A stretch of 64,000 bases of DNA, from positions 20,442,501-20,506,500 of the forward strand of contig NC_036447.1 of the NCBI RefSeq assembly GCF_002775205.1. The letters are read 5' to 3'. This document shows, one piece after another, positions 55,244 through 64,000 of the stretch (positions are counted from its first letter, which is position 1; each line of letters opens with the position of its first letter). The position numbers and the translations under genes were made by a program. Below the pieces are notes generated by a model. It saw nothing but the letters and a program-made list of their open reading frames with translations, ran no database searches and was not told the origin of the DNA. This DNA is from Xiphophorus maculatus (Eukaryota > Chordata > Actinopteri > Cyprinodontiformes > Poeciliidae).

Positions 55244-57775
55244 AGACAATGACACATCCAGTCATTAGGAGTTATAATGACTGCCAAATTGTACATTTAT
55301 GCCGTTTTCTGTATTTGAATGGATTGCACACAGAGCCTTTACATGTTCAGGCTGTACTTAAACTTTCCCCCTTTGACTCAAAATAGACTCAGAAACTATT
55401 TGAGCATCGTTGCGTGAGCTCAGATGAGCTGATTGAATTAGTGAAGACCATCCCACTGTCTCACTGCAACTGTTGGCTCTTATAATAGCAGCATCATTGT
55501 AGCCGCTGCAGCAGCTCTTCTGGCTGTTGTTTAGAAGTGTTGCGGCTTGTCAGCGCAACAGGAAATCGTCAGCAAAGCTGTGGCCTCGGATAATGCTCTC
55601 CCTCCGCAGTGTCACTGAGAAAGCCCGGCTATCACTTTCTCCTCCTCCTCTCTTCTGTGCCTTCCTCTCTGCGCTCACTCTAATTGGCTGCCACTCTGTG
55701 CAACCAGCTGTCGGACAGGGAGAGGAATCTGATTACAGAGCCCTCTTTCTGGAGGATGTGCTGTTTGCCAAGATGAGCTGGAGAAAAAGAGGCTGAGGAA
55801 GTATTTGAGTGGATTGCTGGTTGTTTTCTTCCCCTCTGTCTCTCGCCTCTTCTGTCTTCCTCTCAGTAACACATATCCTTCTCTTCTGCTGACTTCACTC
55901 CATCTACTTCTTTCATACATGTCTGCCAAGGCGATGGATAGTGAGCGTCCCTTGACGAATCGTGGAGCCTTGCAGCCTGCACATCATGAGGGAAACTCAA
56001 ATCTTTGTCACAGCTGCTTGGTGTTAAAGGATTTAGTTAAGCATTAGGCTGGTGCTCAGTATTATTACCAGCTTTCTTCCTCACTACATCACAAAACCGG
56101 TTTAAAATTCGTTTTTCAGTCTTTATTTCCTCAGAACATGAGTTGTACTTCCCTTTTTAACTCAAATGTACTCAAATATAATATATTAAGCTTATACTTA
56201 AGGCCGAAACCAAACATCCATCCATCAAACCCACAACCTTCTTCCTGCAAGACAACAGTACTGCAGACTGTGCAGCCCTGAAACCAAACAAAGGTGTTTG
56301 AAAAACAAAGTAGATGTCTTTATTGTTACTTTGAAAAGGAAAACCTTAAATCAGCATTTGAATTTCAAATCAAAGCTGGGACAAAACACCCTCAGCTGTA
56401 AACAAACTGAGGCGTCATTAACTAAGCAGTGCATGATTAGGCATTTTGTTTGTCTACCCCTGGAGCATATCATTGTCATTCTTAATCAAGGCTCTGCTAG
56501 CTTCTTCTATGGAAGCTGGCTCCACCTGGTGGGGAGCAATCAGCCTAAAAATGTTTATTTTTGGTGCATTGCTCAGACACTACTGTATATTTTTTGATCA
56601 CATATTTTGCGGCAGCAGTGTGAAATATAGGAGAACTGTATGTATCCTTTCCAGGTGAAATTAAAAGTGATGTGCAGTGCCAGTGCAGCGTTCGCATACA
56701 CTCGTCGGGATCAGTTCAACATTAATCTTGGATTTTTTAGGATACATTTTAACCACTTTTTATGTTGAAACCATTTGTATATAATGCATACATGCAATCC
56801 AGCTGATATTTGTTTAAATGCTCTTAGAGGAGTTGTTTCCAAAGTAGTCTTTACTCAGAGTTGCAAATAAACAGATGTTTGGTCTTGAGGTCCTTCAGAA
56901 ATGTACTAAATAATAAAAATGATAATAGCTAAGTATATTTATGATTAAAATAACCCTTACAAACAGATAAAATTAACAAATTTGGGGTTTGTGTGGTCAT
57001 TTTTTCCCAGTTCAGTGTAGTGGAAATAATATTCAATCAGCATTCAAGCTCAAGAGTCTCTTCTTCTACACAGTTTTTGTTGTCATCAATAAATTCCTGC
57101 CACAATTCTGACTGAATATTTAAAATAGTAAATTTCCTGTATACTAGTTGACATATTGAAATGAGTCTTCTGTTTTCAGACATAGTCTGAGGTCTGGGTC
57201 CTTAACATTATACTACTTTGTCTACACCAAAAATAGTTTGGATATGTTATATCTCATGTTATGTGATGTTATGTTATACCTTAAAATGAAGGAATGTAGT
57301 AAGGATGTTCAGGAACCCAGGGGATGTACTTCATAAACTGAAGCTGTGGCTAGACTAGTATGTCATTGTCCAAGGTAATCCAAGTTCAACATCAAGATGA
57401 AAAAATGCAGGAAATATGGCCTCTGCCAGATTCCTTCCTGGAGAAACTGTTTATGTTCAAATCAGACAGTTATTGGGGGTTTTGGACACAATAATATGTA
57501 TTTCTGCTTCTTTTGTGTCAAAAGCCAATGAGTTTAAATATATTCTATTTATGATTTTAAAAAGTGGACAAATATCCAGGCATTGTGTCATACACATGCT
57601 TATAGTTTCAAAGAGTCTGGTTTTACCAACTTATTCGTGGTCATTTAACCAGAGGAATGTGTGAACACAGTATTTCACATTGTGTAATTTTGACATTGTG
57701 TAGATCAGACAAAATCCACAACAAATTTAAACTTCTGTATTCAAACTACATGAAGAAAAAATAAATATTGAATCA

Positions 57776-57821
57776 TTTCCAGTATGAAATGATTCCAGTA
57801 TGAATCATTTCATACTGGAAA
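57776..57821. repeat. Perfect 19-bp hairpin
   Basis: Arms 57776-57794 and 57803-57821 (TTTCCAGTATGAAATGATT and its inverse) are separated by eight bases. The loop CCAGTATG repeats part of the left arm. Confidence 0.85.
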
Positions 57822-60021
57822 ATCATTAAAAACCCTCATGAGATTCAGACCCATTGTGAACATTTCCAAACATTTCCGCTGCACTTATTCTAAAGATAAT
57901 TAGCAAAGATAGTTAAAGTTTTACAATCTTTAAATGTGATGCCATGAAGAAAGGTGATTCAACCATAACTGTTAATCAGTTTTGTATTTTCTTAAACATC
58001 TTCAATAAAAATCTCTCTCTGAGCTGGAAAAGAAGATTGCTGTTGTGTTGAAATCGCTCCATTTCAAACCTCAGAGGTGTGTGGCAGATCTTCTACAGTA
58101 TCCTCAATCATCCCTTAAGTGCGCCAACCTAGTGGATTAGAGAATCGACTTTGTCCCTCTATGAGCAGTAGGGAACAGCCCACTGAGCTGAAAGGAAATG
58201 AGTTTGCAATGCAGGTAATTAACTGGAAGCTGAATGGCTGCCATGTACACAGGCAGGACTGAGCCTGAGGGAATCTCCGTCGGTCCCAACGTCACCAGCA
58301 GGAACCACATACATCTATGTCAAATTTTCTCCAGCCATAACAGGTGCTGGGCTGTCAGGCGACAGATTTAGGGTTTCAGGTGAGTGGCTGTGAGTGAGGG
58401 ACGAGTGCTGGCCATTGATCCAGTGAGCAACGTTTAAACCTGACATTTGACGAGTGCTGGGTTGAACTGCGCAACTAGATAAAAATGATGCTCATTCACT
58501 TTGTCCTTCAGAAAATCTGTCATATGTATTTGGGGGGAGTGGACCAAAAAGCAGGGATGTAAAGTAACGCCAAGTTCCTATAATAATGGGTTAAGTCATT
58601 TTATGCCAAAAGAGGTGATGATTTTTTTTCACTTTTGGCAAAAAATTACCTACTCCATTATTTTAGGAAGGTGACGGTAAAATTCTTCAAAGAACTGAAG
58701 ATCCAAAATTCATCAGCGAAGCGAATGAGGAAACACTGGGGACAAAACAGGTGGACAAACAGGGGAATGAAAGCCGGGTTAGAAACAGAAGAAAATGCTG
58801 CTTTAATGCAAGCCGTTAGCTCAACTGAACTAAAAATATAAATATTGGCGTTTTCCCGATTGGTGAGATCAAAGCGCTTCATGCTCACGATTGAGGATCT
58901 GTGTGTCTAGCAAATGAATGAAATAAAAGTAAGGGAATTAGTGTACAAACAAACCAACTCTAAAAAGGGAACACAGAATTTATGAAAGGTAAACTCTAAT
59001 CAAACTAAAGTTAATACACTAAAAAAAGATTTCTCAGAAAAGTTCCTTTGAAACAAATTACAAAAAGCTAAAAGTGCTTTTTGCAAATTACAAAAAGCAC
59101 TTGATTATTATATTATAAATATTATTCACCATCAGCCCCATTTATCGATTCACACGTTATTCTATTTTATTACACTCAAATTAAGCAATAAGTGGCATGT
59201 TAAATTTGGTGTCCAAAAGTACTCCAGAATAATTGCTTCATTTCTGACTTTATTCTACATTACTGCCTCTTTCAACAACAAAAAACAATTGCTGCACATT
59301 TTTATTTTCTTTTAGCTGTAGTCCTTGGAAAACTAAATGGGAATCAATCAAACCTTGAAGAAAACCTGGAATCTGTACAGGATCAGGCGTATTGCTCTGC
59401 TTCAGACTATTTTCTCAAACTTTTAATTACGGAGTGCTCTTACTTACATATCTGCAGTGCTTATCACTGGATTGTCTTATCAATGGTCAAGCAATAGACA
59501 GGCTGCTTTGCTGCACCTGTCATTGTGATGGCTTTTTACAGCTCAACCATCTGCTGAAAGGAGAGAAAGTGAGATAATGCATCAGGAATACGGATGTCAA
59601 AGGGATGCAGTTATCTAATTCCTGGTTTATCTCCTGCCCTTATTGTGCTTTTGATGTAATGGTTTTTCTGATGAGAATGACAGCAAGGCATATGTGCAAC
59701 AGCCCCCATTACCGCAGATGGATTGTCTGATTCGACCGACACAAGATGATTGGGATTATATTTATATCATTATTTCTTACTCGGTCTCTTTCAGCTTTTG
59801 CACTGAAAGATTTCCTCTCAGAGATACTGGAATCTATTTCATTACCCCCTACTGCTCCAGACTGGCTGGCTCATTTCCTTTTCAGTTATAAAAAAAAAGA
59901 GAAACACTTTTAATTACCACTTTCCTGTAGTACAGGGGGAGCTCTAGCTGCAGGTAAAACACATTAGGAGGATTTTGGAGTTGCCTCCAAATCCAGTATG
60001 TTGCCACTATCTACACTCCCA

Positions 60022-60500
60022 GGGCCTCATGCATTAAGCGTGCGTGCGCACAAAAAATGTGCGGCGCCGTATTTTACGCAGAAGTTGGCATGTATAAAAA
60101 TTAACTTTGCGTCAAAGTTTGTGTAAATATACGCACACTTTTTTGCTGGCGTGAAAATGCGGCAGCCACGCAAACTTTTTCTGTGGACAATATCAAACTA
60201 CAAAGAGTCAAAGCTCACCTAAATACACTGAAATCTGACTACATTCGGTGTTATTTAGACCAAGAAGCATCAAACCCGATGTTTATCATGATTTCAATAT
60301 TTTTGTGTTTAAACGTAAATGATAAAACCGAACCACATTTATCCTCAGATGCTAGCACGCACACAAAATAAAGAAAATAAAAATAAAAGTATGTGAAAAC
60401 CTCGCTCAAATGTAAATAGTACTTTTTCTCAGTTTTTGTCTCATAAAGATGTAACGCATTGGTCCGTGCGCCGAAACGCATGAAATGCATCTATGGGGTT
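60022..60500. mobile_element. Possible Harbinger/ISL2EU-like transposon terminus
   Basis: GGGCCTCATGCATTAAGCGTGCGTGCGCACAAAA opens a region rich in GCGTGCGC and TACGCACAC phrases, as at the ends of some fish DNA transposons I remember. A weakly complementary GTGCGCCGAAACGCATGAAATGCAT occurs near 60468-60492. Name and right end are uncertain. Confidence 0.35.
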
Positions 60501-60929
60501 ATTTCATCCAAACGTAAAGAAGAAAACAGGGTTGGATCAGCAAATTAACTCAAACCTGCTGATTAAAAATAATCAACAGGTTTGATTAGTTTTAAGGTGA
60601 TCAAGGTGTGTATGCAATCACACGTTTAAAAGTAGCTCCGTAAAGGTGAGCAGTGTACTTGTGGAACGCTTTGGTTCTGATGGAGAACATCACCAATGGA
60701 AGGATTCAGAGGGAGCGTTTGTTCAGAGATCATATTGATCTGCTGGGAAATGTTGATGGTGGTTTATTTTAGATTGCTCAGACTGATCATCCTGGAGCTC
60801 TGAGCAAAACTTAAAGAACCATCCGATACCGGTCCAGCTGAAGTCTTCTTTCAGTCCAGCCTCCCGCTTTGTGAATGCGCCTTATGGACATAAAGCATTG
60901 TACTATTTAGAACAGACGTCCACATTCCC

Positions 60930-61110
60930 CACTCAAAGGACTCTCTGACACGCTGCCTGTCTTTAAATTTTGGCTGAACGCGCTACTGTTCAAACAGGCA
61001 TTTGCACGATCTCTTTATGTTTTTAATTTGGATTTTTTTTTTCTTTAAAGTGTATTTTTATTATTGTGAGGTGACATTGTGTGTAATAAATGTATTTTTA
61101 TGCCATTTCA
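60930..61110 (+). mobile_element. Possible LINE 3'-end remnant
   Basis: The frame SLSDTLPVFKFWLNALLFKQAF (about 60941-61006) resembles the tail of fish non-LTR reverse transcriptases. AT-rich sequence with an AATAAA follows. Short and weak evidence. Confidence 0.35.
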
Positions 61111-62849
61111 TCATAGCTCTCACTGTAAGATTATGGTTGTTGCTCAAGATAAGTAGGCTACATTGAAGGTTGTGGTGTTAACTTGAGAAATTGCGAGCAG
61201 TCTCAAGCACTATGTTATGAAGGTTCCGAAAAAACCCTGTTTTGTTTTCTTTTATGTGTGGAGAACGAGCAGTGATATTTTGCCACCAGGATAAGTTCCT
61301 ATATATGTACCTTGTTATTAGTTTAGAAAATGTATGAGCACTTGACACTGTGATAGCTTTCCTCGCTGCTGCATTCTTTTGTGTTGTTCTGTTGGCTGCA
61401 CGCACATTTTTCATATCTGATTCAATGTGTTGCAGTGTTTCTATATCTAAAAGGGGCTTTTATTTATGGCATAGCGGAAATATATGTATATTTTTTTTCA
61501 TAAGGAAGGGAAAAACATCTACAAACATGTAAAAAAAAAAAAAATCTTTTCAGTTCCCGAACCTGGACATCAAAGTTTAACAACCTTTGGGAGAATACAT
61601 TAAACTTGGACCCCGGCGTCAGTCGGTACAGCAATGAATTGTGGGATGCTTAAACCTAAAGCGTCTACCAATGCATTTATCAATGAAATCTTTCCTTTCA
61701 TCTTTGCACATCTGAGATGTGATCGCATGCATGCTTCACTGTTTTCTGCCCACTGTGTTATATTATTCATCAGCCTCGAGGATGGATGGGTAGTGACACG
61801 TTAAAATAGGACAACAGCAGTTTATCTTGCAAGTGTCTACCTAAATATTTAATTTTCCCTCAGAGAAACGTAGCAAAATACAAGCTGCTGTTATGTGGAG
61901 CCGCAGCGCAGGGCACATAGGCATCAAAGGAAGAGTTTAAAGACGTATCACATGTATCTGTAATTGGCTCAGACATTTTTATTTTTTTCTTACTCTATGT
62001 GTAAATATGAATTTCTCCGAGGACCTCTCAAAATATAATTGAGTTGTCTGTGCGTGTTCGATGCAACTGCCTGAACGCAGTCTTTGATGACCCTGCAATC
62101 ACAAGGGCAAAAACAAACACAATCCTCACAGGCTCAATCAAGCTGCAGGGTATCAATTATTCCTCTCTGTTTCATTGAGTTTAGTGCTCTCCTTTGTCTA
62201 CAGTCTGCTGCAGTCACTCTCTGAGCCTCACTGCAGACACAGAGGCTTCGGGTCGCTGTTTCTTCCTAGCATTGTCATTATGTTCATTGTAGCCTTTTCA
62301 TCTCATTTACAGTACCGTAAAAATCAGTTATTGCTTTGTTCGCACACGTAAATGTTTCGGATCAATGTCCAAACTTTAGACACAGATAATCAATCAGTAA
62401 ATGTAAAAATGAAGTTTCCAGATAACAAGTTCAACAATTGGGGTGGAAAAAAGCTAACTGTATTGTTAGCTCCTTATAAGATCATAAATGAACACTTATT
62501 AATACTTTTTTTTTGGAGAGCTGGCTCCAGTTTTGCTAGCCAAGTTATTATTTTGCTTTCCTGTTTATTGCCAGACCTTTCCAATCTAGAAATTACTTAA
62601 ATGGAACTTGACTGACAACATAAAGTAGGCTGAAATATGTGAAAAAGCAAAATGATACACAAGCAAATAGTAAAAGGAGTTTTAAAATTAGGATTTAATT
62701 TACTAAGGGGAAAAAAATCGGTCCAAACTAACCTCTATAAAAAGGTAATTGCCTCTCAAAGCTAATAAATGGCTGTCACAACTGTTGTGGGAACTACTGC
62801 CATCTATTAAAAAAAGAGGATCATTTTAATGCTAGCTTTGGACAAAACG

Positions 62850-63460
62850 TTTGGCTCCTTCTTCCTCTTTTAATTTTGCCCGGGATCGGCGAGTGACGTT
62901 CTCCGTGGTCGACGTGCAGCGACGGCGTGCTGCTAAAACGAAACAACAACAAAGCGTGTTGACGTCACAGATCACAGAGTTTAATCTCAGACAAAGCAAT
63001 CGACAACAAAGCTGCAGAGGAACAGAGATATGCATTTTCTCATAAAAATAAAAAAACACACACAAGGGGAAACAGACACACACGAAACACATAAGACAGA
63101 CAAAGGCGCCCACGTGGAGAAAAGATGGAAAAAACTCTCTGTCCGTTTGCTGACCTGGAATTTTAAACTAAAGAGGAGTTTCCCTATTTAATATATGCAA
63201 AGAAGGCATTCTGTTGTTCGACCAATCAGAGACCTGTTTCGGCCCCCCAGAGAACCCCGGAAACTCCCCTCCTTATGGCAAAGGTGTCTGGTTTTTGTCT
63301 AGGCAAAAGGGCGGACCACTTCGTCTTGGGCCGTGCCAGGTACGGGGAGAGGCGCCAAAGAGTCTCCTGCTCTATCGGAATGTAAATTTTATTGCTTTGT
63401 GTGTGGGGGAGGCAAAAGGGCCCTGCTTCGGCCTGCTTCTTCAGCTGAATTCCCAAATGC
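62850..63460 (-). mobile_element. Possible solitary LTR of an endogenous retroelement
   Basis: Read on the minus strand, the region has a GC-rich block and a CCAAT-type ATTGGTC. A TATATTAAATAG box follows about 45 bp later, then a G/T-rich stretch and a GATTAAA possible polyadenylation site. This order resembles U3-R-U5. No gag, pol or env coding sequence is nearby, so at most a solo LTR remains. I could not fix TG...CA ends or a target-site duplication. Confidence 0.3.
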
Positions 63461-64000
63461 TCAACAGAAACTGTTCCAAATTAAAGTGTTGGCTATACCT
63501 TTACACATGTCGTGGATTATCTGTATTAAACACTAAAATAATCATTTTTCTTAACACATCAATGGTTTGTGATAAAGTCTTTTACATCATGTGGAGGAAT
63601 TACTCCCCACTCTTCTTCGTACTGGCAATGTAATATCACACCAAATCAACTCAGTTTAACTGAAGCGTTTTGCTGGAGCGCTTCACTTTATTTTAAGAGC
63701 CATTTAGAACAGGAGTTACTCATGTGCTGAGGATCATTGTCCTGCTACATAACCCAAGTGCTCACAAACTAACGACACATTTTCCTTCAGCATTGGTTGA
63801 ATTCATTCATCAATTACAGCAAGCCAGGTAGGTCATGAAAGAAACACAAGACCATCACACCACTACCATCGTGTCTATGATGAGTTTTTTCTGACATGTG
63901 GTCATAGTTTTATGACTTACTAACTTACACTTATTTAGCAACCCTGAAAAGGAGAATCTAGTTAATTTACCTTGGATCAACATTATTAGATTATTTTTCT

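Overview
The window is vertebrate nuclear DNA, almost certainly from a ray-finned (teleost) fish. Genes are split by GT-AG introns, many of them about 80-500 bp. The encoded proteins align well with vertebrate families, and the non-coding DNA is full of fish-type repeats: Tc1/mariner remnants, tRNA-derived SINEs, a Rex6/R4-like LINE and MITEs. The SINE style made me think of a percomorph, perhaps a cyprinodontiform, but that is only a guess. There are no bacterial features, operons or CRISPR arrays.

Four protein-coding genes are supported. (1) tmc5-like, plus strand, 5' end outside the window, visible coding exons 1476-10572. It is a multi-pass TMC channel-family protein with an unusual C-terminal tail made of a repeated ARQ-x-AE motif. 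(2) gsg1l-like, minus strand, five coding exons 18384-12462. It encodes a complete 294-aa claudin/TARP-like AMPA-receptor auxiliary protein. It converges on tmc5, with a short shared 3' region at about 10.6-12.4 kb. (3) sec23b, minus strand. It has a non-coding first exon near 37.0 kb and 18 coding exons from 33753 to 26150, giving a complete 766-aa COPII coat subunit with CRE-like and CCAAT elements just upstream. (4) ccdc85a-like, plus strand. Coding exons 40202-40459 and 44084-45176 are visible; the rest lies beyond the window or unseen in the >18 kb downstream intron.

Layout: 1-1475, upstream tmc5 territory with a MITE and a palindromic repeat; 1.5-11.1 kb, tmc5; 11.1-12.1 kb, convergent intergenic DNA; 12.1-18.4 kb, gsg1l with a Tc1 remnant in intron 2; 18.4-25.7 kb, intergenic DNA rich in decayed Tc1 and a SINE; 25.7-37.1 kb, sec23b; 37.2-40.2 kb, intergenic DNA with a Rex6/R4-type LINE fragment carrying a nested insertion; 40.2-64 kb, ccdc85a with Tc1 relics in both introns, a large foldback repeat, LINE 3' ends and a possible LTR.

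The genes do not form a pathway: they act in membrane channel biology, AMPA-receptor modulation, ER-to-Golgi transport and cell junction/scaffold biology. I did not find a convincing new multi-gene system. The most unusual items are the repeated C-tail of the TMC protein, the GSG1-like C-terminus on a GSG1L-like body, the ~1.3 kb foldback array, a dated nested retroposition, and a recurring class of short, nearly perfect hairpins. Exon boundaries were derived by hand from splice signals, reading phase and remembered family sequences, with no alignment run.
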